Below the pieces are notes generated by a model, which was given only the letters and a program-made list of their open reading frames with translations, made no database searches and was not told the DNA's origin. The position numbers were made by a program, and so were the translations under genes. This document shows, piece by piece, positions 1 through 6,515 of a stretch of DNA of 10,325 nucleotides. Position 1 is the first letter of the stretch; every line of letters begins with the position of its first letter. The stretch spans positions 1-10,325 of the forward strand of contig ASPA01000015.1 in NCBI GenBank assembly GCA_000405605.1, in the 5' to 3' direction. The DNA comes from Atribacteria bacterium SCGC AAA255-G05. GTDB taxonomy: Bacteria > Atribacterota > Phoenicimicrobiia > Phoenicimicrobiales > Phoenicimicrobiaceae.

Positions 1-1229
1 CCAGAAGTAGGATTAAATACATTATCTCGGGTATCATAGGTAAAAGTCGGTGTAAGACTATTGGTCTGTCCTTCATCACTATTATCTGGCAAAGAAGAAC
101 CAGAGATTAAATTGTAGGTCACTTTTTCAGTCTTTAATTCTATTCCTAAGTCAACAGCATCAGAAATCCTGCGTCCAAAGATAAGTTTACCTCCCAATCT
201 TTCCTCTTCGTATTCCGAAATAATTTCTCCCTCTTCTTTTTCTTCTTCTTTTTGGGCAGTATCGTAGACTTCAAAACCAAAAGAAGTAGGTGTGTTAGCT
301 AACCAGGGTTCTAAAAAAGCTATTTTATAAGTAGTCCGACCTCCAATTTCTACTTTAGCTTCTAATTTCTGTCCTCCTCCAAAAAGATTGCTCTCTTCGT
401 AACTAGTAAATCCCATAAGGCCTTCTTCGGAGTTATATCCTGCTCCAACGCCAAATTTTCCTGTATTTTTCTCAATTACTTTAATAACCAAAAATATTTT
501 ATCTTCTTCGCTGCCCGGTTCTAATTTCATACTTACGTCTTCGAAATATCCTAAGTTATAGATTTTCTGTAAGGACTTTTTTACTATCTCGAAATTAAAT
601 AGGTCCCCGGGTTCAATATTAATTTCTCTGGTAATTACCTTTTCTTTGGTCTTGTCATTGCCTTCAATTATTATCTTTTCCAGACGGCCTTCAGAAATCT
701 TTATCCACAATTTTCCTTCTTCATCAAAATTAATATCTTTAATATTAATTAAAAGATACCCACGGTCTTTGTATAGTTGAGAAATACGATCAAGGTCGTT
801 CTTTAATATCTTCTGGCAAAAAATTTGCCCTTCCCGTAAAACCATTACTTCCCGCATCTCTTCTACGGAAACTACGGTACTGCCTTCAATATTAATCTCT
901 TTTACAGGTAAATTTTCCACTACTACAAAAACTACTTTGTAGCCATCGCGAAATGATTCTAATTTTATTTTTACATCTTCGAAATAACCCAGATCATATA
1001 CTGCTTTCATATCTTTTTCTATATTTTCTTTGGAAAATACATCTCCCAGATTAGAGGCGATTTGGGAAATTATTAAATCCTTAAAAATATTTTCATTCCC
1101 CTGGACTACTATTGCAGTTATCTTTCCTTGATTGTTTGCTTGTGCTTGGACTAAACTTAAACTGCTCAAAATAAATACTAAAGTTAAAATTCCAAATATA
1201 AGTATCTTGCTCCATTTGTTCTTTCTCAC
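1..1229 (-). CDS. bamA: BamA/Omp85-family outer membrane assembly factor, N-terminal part (cut by window edge)
   Basis: This gene inserts beta-barrel proteins into the outer membrane. The open frame gives 409 complete codons and continues beyond the left edge. It starts at GTG (1229), chosen because an AAGGAGG-type ribosome-binding site lies 8 nt upstream. Residues 1-31 form a signal peptide: basic start, hydrophobic stretch about 9-27, probable cleavage after VQAQA. Three POTRA domains follow, at about 37-106, 109-181 and 184-254. The first and third each end their second helix with LGYFEDV, a typical POTRA signature. The barrel begins near residue 257. The last visible residues, DTRDNVFNPTSG, match an early-barrel Omp85 signature. 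Three POTRAs rather than five is common outside Proteobacteria. A very acidic segment (about 327-343) probably forms a barrel loop. The gene lies 119 bp after tamB, its usual partner. TamA is an alternative in the same superfamily and the missing C-terminus prevents a firm choice. The Omp85 assignment itself is secure. Confidence 0.92.
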   Translation of the reverse strand, partial: MRKNKWSKILIFGILTLVFILSSLSLVQAQANNQGKITAIVVQGNENIFKDLIISQIASNLGDVFSKENIEKDMKAVYDLGYFEDVKIKLESFRDGYKVVFVVVENLPVKEINIEGSTVVSVEEMREVMVLREGQIFCQKILKNDLDRISQLYKDRGYLLINIKDINFDEEGKLWIKISEGRLEKIIIEGNDKTKEKVITREINIEPGDLFNFEIVKKSLQKIYNLGYFEDVSMKLEPGSEEDKIFLVIKVIEKNTGKFGVGAGYNSEEGLMGFTSYEESNLFGGGQKLEAKVEIGGRTTYKIAFLEPWLANTPTSFGFEVYDTAQKEEEKEEGEIISEYEEERLGGKLIFGRRISDAVDLGIELKTEKVTYNLISGSSLPDNSDEGQTNSLTPTFTYDTRDNVFNPTS

Positions 1230-1237
1230 TTTTTATT

Positions 1238-1245
1238 CCTCCTTT
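1238..1245 (-). promoter_or_regulatory. Ribosome-binding site of bamA
   Basis: Read on the minus strand this is AAAGGAGG, followed by 8 nt and a GTG codon. No ATG with a comparable site lies nearby in the frame, so this site fixes GTG (1229) as the start. It lies only 14 nt downstream, in transcript direction, of the 83-bp palindrome, so a hairpin there would border the ribosome landing zone. Confidence 0.8.
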
Positions 1246-1259
1246 AAAAATTTTGATTG

Positions 1260-1342
1260 GGGGTCAGGTCTCAACATTTGACATAACTCACTGCTAAACA
1301 AGACAGCCAAAAATGTTATGTCAAATGTTGAGACCTGACCCC
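1260..1342. repeat. 83-bp palindromic element with perfect 28-bp arms (REP/MITE-like)
   Basis: The left arm (1260-1287) and right arm (1315-1342) are exact reverse complements over 28 bp. A 27-bp loop (1288-1314) separates them. The arms start GGGGTCAGGTCTC at each outer end. From memory, very similar ends occur beside REP-associated tyrosine transposase (Y1/RAYT) genes and as solo intergenic palindromes in many uncultured bacteria. That link is recall, not a search result. No target-site duplication is visible, as expected for this transposase class. The element starts 6 bp after the tamB stop. It lacks the immediate U-run of an intrinsic terminator (the first run of five U comes 10 nt later), so I do not call it a terminator. 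In RNA it would form a very stable hairpin. Confidence 0.85.
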
Positions 1343-1348
1343 TCTATT

Positions 1349-4300
1349 TTAAAATTCGTATTGTAATTCAAATTTTAACTCAAATTCATCATCTTGTGAA
1401 CTTACTGAACCTATTTGAGTGCTTAAAGTTAAATCATCTTTAAGTTTATATTCTAATCCTAAGTCACCTATCCCCATTTCAAATAAAGGCGCAGAATAGG
1501 TTAAATAGAAACTTTCCGAAAAATATTTTCCCACTTTAAAGGCTAAAGTTTCAAGAGCTAAACCCGGGAAAAAAGCTAAATCAGAATCCTGCTCTCTTTT
1601 AAAGATTCTCTCTATTTTAAAATCATCTAACCCCAAACTATCAGCAACTTGATTTTCTATCTGATTTAAAAATCTTATACTCAATCCCTGAGCAATCAAA
1701 TTAATCATTTCTTCTTGTAAAATTGTTCCCATTTCTCCTTCGGTTAATCCGGCATAGTTTTTATTAAACATTAAAAGAGAAATTATTTCACTCTCACTCA
1801 ACACCGGAGAGGAACTAAGGGTAATCGTTGGTTGAGCGAGAATCCCGCTCACATTTAAAAATACATCTATATCATCAATTTCTGTTTTTGCTCTTATATC
1901 TAAAATCACATCTTCTCCTGTAGAATCAGCAAACATTACTTTACCCTCAGATACTCTGAATTTCTTATCTAAAAAGACGATATAGCCCTGTTTAACCTGT
2001 AATCCCCCGTTTAATTTAGGAGCAGATAGAGCTCCCTGAACTTTTACAATTCCCGCTAATTTCAAATCAAAATCATTAGTCTTAGCCATAAAATCATCTA
2101 AAATTTTTACCTCAAGATCGATATCTCCTTTAAGGTTAATTAATTTAGATAAAAGTTCAGATTGATCAGTGGGGATATTTTTATTGTTTTCTTTCCAGTT
2201 TAATTCTGCCTGAGAAAGAGTTAAAATTCCTTCTATGTGAGGAGAAGTAATTAAACCAGTCACCTTTGCCTTTAGATCAGCCTGGGCTTTGAAAATATCC
2301 TGGTATAGAATCTCCTCGTTATTACTCCATATATTAATATTTAAATCTTGAGATTGCAAGTTTTTCAAAGAAAATTCTCCGGAAGTATAAATCCTATATT
2401 GGTCAATCTTAAAGTACATATCTTCTATCTTAACTAAATTATCTTCTAACTGGAGTGATACATTTAAGCCATTAATTTTGGCCGGTAATTTATAAAGTTC
2501 TACTTCCCCATCTGCAAGTACGATACTTCCATTCAAAATCGGTTGGTTTAAAGTCCCGGAAAGTTTTAATTCAGCATTGGTTAAGCCCTGGAGTTGTTTA
2601 ATATCTTCTTTGAAGAACATACTAATAAAACTTAAATCAGTATTTTCCAGAGTAAGGACAAAATCTATGGGAATATCAGTTAAACTTGAGGTAACTTTTT
2701 CTTTTCCCATAGAAGAAAACTCATAAGGAATCTTGCCCTTTCCTTTCATTTGATGACCTTCTTTATCCAGAATAAATTGTTTAACCTCTAAGATATCTTG
2801 ATTGTAGAGAGCTTCAAAAGTAAGATTGTCAAAAATAAAATCCTGAAATTTCCCCTTTTCAACCTTCGCCGAGAAAGATATATCAGGTAAGTCAATCTTT
2901 CCCGTGGCCTCTGCATCAAAGCTCACCAATCCTTTAATTTCATCTTCTATACCAAAAAGATTAGATAATTGGCTTAAATCTACATTGTCCGCCGAAAGGT
3001 GAATATCTAAATTTTTATTACCTTCATCAAAATTAATCCATCCCCCGGCTGTAAGTTGCCCTTTTCTTTGGCTTAGTTTTAACTGATTAATCCGGACCAT
3101 GGAACCAATTTTATCTAATTTTACTTCTATGGAATTTAAAGGTACCCCTTCTAACTGGGCATCTTCGATTAAAGCTGACAGATACAGGTCAGGAGAAGCA
3201 TAATTACCTTTTATCTCCAGAGAACCTGTAGCTTTTCCTCTAAATCTATTTATTAAATTTAAATCTGACTGTACAAAATTTGATAAAAAATATGAGATAT
3301 CTTGATTTAGGAAATTAACTCTCAAGTTTAGGGGTAAATCTTCTTCCAAATTTATTTCTCCCTGGATATATAGTTGAGTCTTTCCAGAATTTAAAACCAT
3401 ATTTTCAACTCTTATCTTATTATCTTCTAAAACAAAGATGAGATTTCCGGATTCTGCTTTAAGGCTAACTAAATTAATATCTTTTAACCCCAAATCACCG
3501 CGTGCATTTAGTTTAGGCCAAATTCCTTCAACGGTAATTTCCCCTTGAGCCATGCCAGATAGGGAAAAATCATAATTATAGAGTTTCGCCAAATAGCCTA
3601 TATTTGCCTGCTCTACTTTAAAGACAAAGTTCGTTTCAGTGTCTTTTCCCTCAGTGAAATCAATACTTCCATTACCTTCCAGACCCAAACCTTCATTTTT
3701 GAAAACAAGCTCTTCCAGTTTTAACTTACTGCTCTGGTAATCTATCTTCCCTTCCAAACAATCAAAGGGCAATTCAGATATCTGTCCTTTTTCTACTTCA
3801 ATTTTACCTTTTATCTTTAGATTATCGGGCAGGCCGCTCAACTCACCGTTAAAACTGGCCAATCCTTTAATCTCTTGATAATTTAAGAATTCTCCCAGCT
3901 CTTCCAAATTAATTCCCGCAGTGTTTATTTTTAAATTCAGATAATTATTTTCGGCAATTACCCCTTCTGCCTTTAGAGAAAGAATTCCTGCTTCATTTTT
4001 TATCTTTGCTTCAGTAGAAAGATTCACTTTCTCCCCCTGGGCAATAATTCCTCCAATCTCAACTTTTCCCGATAAAAACCCTCTCTTTAGATAATCTAAA
4101 TGGAAAGATTTTAGAAAATCACTTTCCACGTCTAATTGAGCAAGGTTAAATAAAAGATTATATTCGGGCAACTCGCTTTTAAGATTAATTTTACCTTCGC
4201 CCTCGATAATACCTCCTTCAACCTCTGCTTTCATATTTTTAAAATAAAAATCATCCTGGTCGTAATTGAATTCTGTCCTTAGATGGGAAAAATCACAACC

Positions 4301-5485
4301 TTGAATTTCTCCTTGTTCGGTTGACAATTCACCCTGCACCTGGAAAATTTCTTCTGAACCAGTTACTTCAAATGACAGATTAGACTTGCCTTCAGCTTGA
4401 ACCTCACTGGCGAGAGATAGATATTCTTTCAAGCCTTCTTTCAAATCACTTAATTTAAAATCATCTGATTTAACCCTGATATCGTAATTAAACTCATCTA
4501 TATAAGTAAGATTACCTTTTAAGGTAAACGGGGAATTCTTATAAAGGGCGGTTACCTTCTCTATTATTGTTTCTTTGGAATCAAAAGTAGCTGAACCCTC
4601 GGCTTGATTGAGTTCTATACCGTCTAAAAAATCCGGAAATAAATCAACATCTCTTGCGGAGGCCTGGCCATGCCAGATAGTTTCACCTTTGGTAGTATCT
4701 GAATCCTTGGCCAGGTGGAGATTTAAATCAAATAACCCCTTTTTTAAATTGAAGGGCTTGGTTTTGGCAAAATAATATTGAAAATGAGTAATATCGGCAT
4801 CTTTAAAAGTAAAATCGAGGGAATAATCCGCTCTATCCGTAAAAAAATATCCCTTTATAGCAAGGGGAGTATTATCTTCTTCCCTAAAACCCGAACAATC
4901 AAATTCAACTTTGGGTAAATTTCCCAAATAAAAATAGCCATTTAAAGATTTTACTTTAGTTAAAAGTTCATCTTCTCTGGTTGTTTGGAAATCTATATAA
5001 TCCAGATTTCCATCCTGAAAATTCACTCTTTTGAGGGAAACTGCGAAATTATTACCTTTAAAATTAAATTTTCCCATAAAATCAAAGATTCCCTTATTGT
5101 CTCTAACCAAAGTCATCCGGGGTTTTACCAGGGTGATATCTTCAACATTCAGGAGTGCCTCCCTTTTTAAAGCAGAGAGAATATCCAGATTATAATTAAC
5201 AATTACCTCTTCGGCTTCAAATAGTAAATCCTCATCTTTTAATGAGCTGTTTTTGAATACTTTAAAATTAGATAAAGTTATAGAATTAAGAGAGTAATTT
5301 TTAACTTTCTCAAAATAAATTCCCCGATCAATGGCATTCTCTATCGTAGAGATTATCTGATATTTTATCTCATTTTTAGCCTGATTACTCCGAATGGCGA
5401 AATATCCTCCCGCAAATAGAGCAATCAGAATCAGGGTAATTAATATTACTTTTGGAAAGGATTTTTTTGATTTTTTCTCAGACAT
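1349..5485 (-). CDS. tamB: TamB-like translocation and assembly module protein (DUF490 family)
   Basis: This is a 1378-residue inner-membrane-anchored, periplasm-spanning protein. TamB proteins work with an Omp85 partner and, in the wider AsmA-like group, are thought to carry phospholipids to the outer membrane along a hydrophobic beta-groove. Residues 1-12 are lysine-rich (cytoplasmic) and 13-31 form the single membrane anchor. Most of the rest is beta-rich. It holds a loose repeat about 100 residues long with the pattern L-x-G...G-x(4)-P...G, seen near 365, 467, 542, 646, 749, 849, 963, 1068 and 1140. The C-terminal TamB/DUF490 domain covers roughly 1050-1378. It contains GGLQVKQGYIVF (near 1160) and the family hallmark SSPVLSESEIISLL (1225-1238). 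The protein ends in YEF, an aromatic terminus usual in the family. The ATG at 5485 has GGAG 9 nt upstream. The length is normal, the frame is intact, and bamA lies directly downstream. Confidence 0.94.
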   Translation of the reverse strand: MSEKKSKKSFPKVILITLILIALFAGGYFAIRSNQAKNEIKYQIISTIENAIDRGIYFEKVKNYSLNSITLSNFKVFKNSSLKDEDLLFEAEEVIVNYNLDILSALKREALLNVEDITLVKPRMTLVRDNKGIFDFMGKFNFKGNNFAVSLKRVNFQDGNLDYIDFQTTREDELLTKVKSLNGYFYLGNLPKVEFDCSGFREEDNTPLAIKGYFFTDRADYSLDFTFKDADITHFQYYFAKTKPFNLKKGLFDLNLHLAKDSDTTKGETIWHGQASARDVDLFPDFLDGIELNQAEGSATFDSKETIIEKVTALYKNSPFTLKGNLTYIDEFNYDIRVKSDDFKLSDLKEGLKEYLSLASEVQAEGKSNLSFEVTGSEEIFQVQGELSTEQGEIQGCDFSHLRTEFNYDQDDFYFKNMKAEVEGGIIEGEGKINLKSELPEYNLLFNLAQLDVESDFLKSFHLDYLKRGFLSGKVEIGGIIAQGEKVNLSTEAKIKNEAGILSLKAEGVIAENNYLNLKINTAGINLEELGEFLNYQEIKGLASFNGELSGLPDNLKIKGKIEVEKGQISELPFDCLEGKIDYQSSKLKLEELVFKNEGLGLEGNGSIDFTEGKDTETNFVFKVEQANIGYLAKLYNYDFSLSGMAQGEITVEGIWPKLNARGDLGLKDINLVSLKAESGNLIFVLEDNKIRVENMVLNSGKTQLYIQGEINLEEDLPLNLRVNFLNQDISYFLSNFVQSDLNLINRFRGKATGSLEIKGNYASPDLYLSALIEDAQLEGVPLNSIEVKLDKIGSMVRINQLKLSQRKGQLTAGGWINFDEGNKNLDIHLSADNVDLSQLSNLFGIEDEIKGLVSFDAEATGKIDLPDISFSAKVEKGKFQDFIFDNLTFEALYNQDILEVKQFILDKEGHQMKGKGKIPYEFSSMGKEKVTSSLTDIPIDFVLTLENTDLSFISMFFKEDIKQLQGLTNAELKLSGTLNQPILNGSIVLADGEVELYKLPAKINGLNVSLQLEDNLVKIEDMYFKIDQYRIYTSGEFSLKNLQSQDLNINIWSNNEEILYQDIFKAQADLKAKVTGLITSPHIEGILTLSQAELNWKENNKNIPTDQSELLSKLINLKGDIDLEVKILDDFMAKTNDFDLKLAGIVKVQGALSAPKLNGGLQVKQGYIVFLDKKFRVSEGKVMFADSTGEDVILDIRAKTEIDDIDVFLNVSGILAQPTITLSSSPVLSESEIISLLMFNKNYAGLTEGEMGTILQEEMINLIAQGLSIRFLNQIENQVADSLGLDDFKIERIFKREQDSDLAFFPGLALETLAFKVGKYFSESFYLTYSAPLFEMGIGDLGLEYKLKDDLTLSTQIGSVSSQDDEFELKFELQYEF

Positions 5486-5501
5486 GAAATAATTCTCCGA
5501 A

Positions 5502-5536
5502 TATATAGACGTTAGTCGTTAGTGAATAGTCGTTAG
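5502..5536. repeat. Heptad tandem repeat, TCGTTAG/TGAATAG family
   Basis: Five consecutive 7-bp units run without a phase slip. TCGTTAG occurs at 5516-5522 and 5530-5536, with TGAATAG between them and the variants TATATAG and ACGTTAG before them. Every unit ends in TAG. Because 7 is not a multiple of 3, the array places TAG in all three plus-strand frames. The TCGTTAG-TGAATAG-TCGTTAG core recurs exactly at 6269-6289, and in inverted form near the end of mfd. Confidence 0.9.
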
Positions 5537-5561
5537 TAAAGAAAATACAGGAAATAAATAC

Positions 5562-5596
5562 AAGATAGTCGTTAGTATAAGATACGAGATACAAGA
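5562..5596. repeat. Heptad tandem repeat, TCGTTAG passing into TACGAGA/TACAAGA
   Basis: Five 7-bp units run in one phase, beginning AAGATAG and TCGTTAG and ending TACGAGA (5583-5589) and TACAAGA (5590-5596). Two unit families share one register with no slip between them. The same transition occurs at 6283-6310. Confidence 0.8.
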
Positions 5597-5607
5597 CAAT
5601 ACGGTTG

Positions 5608-5671
5608 ACCAATTGGCCGATTCACCGATAAAATAATTTACCAATTAGCCAATTCACCGATTAACCAATTT
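5608..5671. repeat. Octamer tandem repeat, consensus RCCRATTN
   Basis: Eight 8-bp units run in one phase. Typical units are ACCAATTG, GCCGATTC, ACCAATTA and GCCAATTC. The CC pair falls at 5609, 5617 and 5625, and again at 5641, 5649, 5657 and 5665. The fourth unit is degenerate, so the array also reads as two 32-bp halves. The array runs into a CCRATTTTAATAAAA string (5665-5679) that is matched at 6323-6337. Confidence 0.85.
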
Positions 5672-5708
5672 TAATAAAACAATTCATAGGATAGACATTC
5701 GGTATTTT

Positions 5709-5757
5709 CTTGTAACTTGAAACTCGCAACTTGCAACCTGTATTTTAAACTAGTTAA
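5709..5757. repeat. Heptad tandem repeat, CTTGNAA family
   Basis: Seven 7-bp units begin with CTTGTAA and CTTGAAA. CTCGCAA and CTTGCAA follow, and the array then decays into CCTGTAT, TTTAAAC and TAGTTAA. It is preceded by TATTTT and contains TGTATTTTA. Both flanks are also present around the matching array in the mfd-mazG gap (6516-6566), so the two are homologous copies. Confidence 0.8.
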
Positions 5758-5764
5758 CCAATAT

Positions 5765-5770
5765 ATTATA
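5765..5770 (-). promoter_or_regulatory. Possible -10 box for tamB (weak)
   Basis: On the minus strand this is a perfect TATAAT, about 280 bp upstream of tamB. The best -35 at 17-18 nt spacing (TTTAAC) matches TTGACA poorly. The surrounding sequence is an AT-only run where such a hexamer can arise by chance. Confidence 0.2.
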
Positions 5771-5846
5771 TCATATATCTTATATAGGTTAAATTAATTT
5801 TTTTAGATTTAAATAGATTTCTAATTCAAATTAATAATATTTTTTG

Positions 5847-6239
5847 TTATTTGTTTCTTTTTCTTCTCTTTTCATTTTTTTTCCAGACCGCTAAAGCTTC
5901 TTCGGGAGTATTTACTTTTACGTCACCAAAGACATGAGGATGTCTTCTGACGAATTTTTTTATTGCTCCGGTCAGCACGTCAGAGTAAGTAAATAAGCCT
6001 TTTTCCCGGGCAATTTCAATCTCCATAAGTATAACCATTAATAGGTCGCCCAGTTCCTCACACAGATTATCTAAGTCATTAAATTTAACTGCTTCTGAGA
6101 CTTCTTCGGCTTCTTCTAAAATATTGGGAGCCAGAGATTCTAAGGTCTGCTTTCTATCCCAAAGGCAACCTTTTGGTCCTCTCAATTTAGTTATTATTCC
6201 CATCATTTCTGCAAATAGTTCTTTCTCTTTTTGGTACAT
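5847..6239 (-). CDS. mazG: MazG-family nucleoside triphosphate pyrophosphohydrolase, single-domain form
   Basis: This is a 130-residue all-alpha NTP pyrophosphatase. It would cleave (d)NTPs to monophosphate and pyrophosphate, probably clearing non-canonical nucleotides in the cytoplasm. The metal-binding motif EExxE is at residues 42-46 and ExxD at 62-65. LRGPKGCLWDRKQT (19-32) is the family N-terminal signature, with Leu replacing the usual Pro in GCPWD. RRHPHVFGD (98-106) is also diagnostic. The tail is very basic (KRRKRNK). E. coli MazG has two such domains in about 263 residues. This protein matches the first half and stops before the region that begins LDDIPxxLPAL. No remnant of a second domain follows the stop, so it looks like a genuine short form. 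The ATG at 6239 has GGAGG 5 nt upstream. It lies between mfd and tamB on the same strand. The family assignment is firm, while the substrate is inference. Confidence 0.94.
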   Translation of the reverse strand: MYQKEKELFAEMMGIITKLRGPKGCLWDRKQTLESLAPNILEEAEEVSEAVKFNDLDNLCEELGDLLMVILMEIEIAREKGLFTYSDVLTGAIKKFVRRHPHVFGDVKVNTPEEALAVWKKNEKRRKRNK

Positions 6240-6254
6240 TTCTTCCTCCGTTCT

Positions 6255-6310
6255 TTACTAGTCGTTAGTCGTTAGTGAATAGTCGTTAGTATTAAATACA
6301 AGATACGAGA
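6255..6310. repeat. Heptad tandem repeat, TCGTTAG/TGAATAG then TACAAGA/TACGAGA
   Basis: Eight 7-bp units run in unbroken register. TCGTTAG occurs three times (6262, 6269 and 6283) and TGAATAG once (6276). A degenerate unit (6290-6296) follows, then TACAAGA (6297) and TACGAGA (6304). The array begins 16 bp upstream of the mazG start codon, directly beyond its ribosome-binding site. Confidence 0.9.
6273..6292 (+). repeat. Left copy of a 20-bp inverted repeat enclosing the mfd-mazG gap
   Basis: This 20-bp segment is the exact reverse complement of 6656-6675. The pair encloses 403 bp, including the hairpin cluster. Both copies belong to the TCGTTAG/TGAATAG heptad family, so they may be either true element ends or two oppositely oriented arrays. 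Confidence 0.8.
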
Positions 6311-6372
6311 TAATGCAATTGGCCGATTTTAATAAAAACTCAAAACCTTTTCTTGTAAAGTATTTTTATCGT

Positions 6373-6431
6373 ACAAGGGGTCGGATTTATCCGACCCAAG
6401 TTTTGCGGGCTTGATAAATCAAGCCCCTTGT
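6373..6431. repeat. Convergent pair of REP-like hairpins
   Basis: Hairpin 1 (plus strand, 6373-6397) and hairpin 2 (minus strand, 6431-6407) share one plan: an ACAAGGGG head, a GATTTATC centre and a CCC tail. The stem bases differ and are compensated (TCGG with CCGA against CTTG with CAAG). The stems are 8-9 bp each. The two are arranged tail to tail, 9 bp apart, so the ACAAGGGG heads face outward and also form an 8-bp outer inverted repeat (6373-6380 with 6424-6431). This is the geometry of paired REP elements. No transposase gene is in the window. Confidence 0.8.
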
Positions 6432-6439
6432 TTACATAG

Positions 6440-6464
6440 ACCGGCGGGACGTCTGTCCTACGGT
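6440..6464. repeat. Imperfect hairpin with GTAGGAC head
   Basis: GGAC (6447-6450) pairs with GTCC (6455-6458) across a GTCT loop. ACC (6440-6442) pairs with GGT (6462-6464), and one bulge and a G-U pair lie between. On the minus strand it reads ACCGTAGGAC at its 5' end, a GTAGG head shared with the neighbouring hairpin at 6479-6501. Confidence 0.6.
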
Positions 6465-6478
6465 TTTATGATTATTGA

Positions 6479-6501
6479 GGGCGTATGCAATACGCCCCTA
6501 C
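6479..6501 (-). repeat. REP-like hairpin, GTAGGGGC...GCCC type
   Basis: GGGCGTAT (6479-6486) pairs perfectly with ATACGCCC (6490-6497) around a 3-nt loop. On the minus strand the element begins GTAGGGGCG. From memory, GTAGGGGC...GCCC hairpins with variable stems are dispersed repeats in many bacterial genomes. This one has the same asymmetry as hairpins 1 and 2, with four G in the head and three C in the tail. Confidence 0.7.
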
Positions 6502-6515
6502 ATGCTCAGTATTTT

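Larger units (their letters stand above)
5486..5846. other. mazG-tamB intergenic region made of short-period repeats
   Basis: This 361-bp gap holds no gene. From left to right it contains heptad repeats (5502-5536 and 5562-5596), an octamer array (5608-5671), a second heptad family (5709-5757) and an AT-rich stretch (5758-5846). The order matches that of the mfd-mazG gap. The only promoter-like string I see on the minus strand is a perfect TATAAT at 5765-5770, without a convincing -35 box. No intrinsic terminator follows mazG. Confidence 0.85.

Noticed and set aside
1260..1342. Intrinsic terminator between tamB and bamA
   Set aside because: The stem is far longer than usual, and on the minus strand it is followed by CCAATCAAAA and not an immediate U-run. 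An effect on read-through remains possible.
1260..1342. Fold-back or chimeric assembly artefact
   Set aside because: The arms are limited to 28 bp with a unique 27-bp loop, and distinct intact genes lie on both sides, which fits an inserted element better. Reads spanning the site would confirm this.
4985..5170. 61-codon plus-strand frame inside tamB
   Set aside because: It is fully antisense to a well-supported gene and has no recognisable domain.
5847..6239. MazG as part of a mazEF-type toxin-antitoxin locus
   Set aside because: No MazE-like or MazF-like gene is nearby. The neighbours are mfd and tamB.
6373..6501. Riboswitch or structured leader of mazG
   Set aside because: The hairpins are self-contained, partly in opposite orientations, lie about 130 bp or more upstream of mazG with repeats between, and match no riboswitch core that I recognise.
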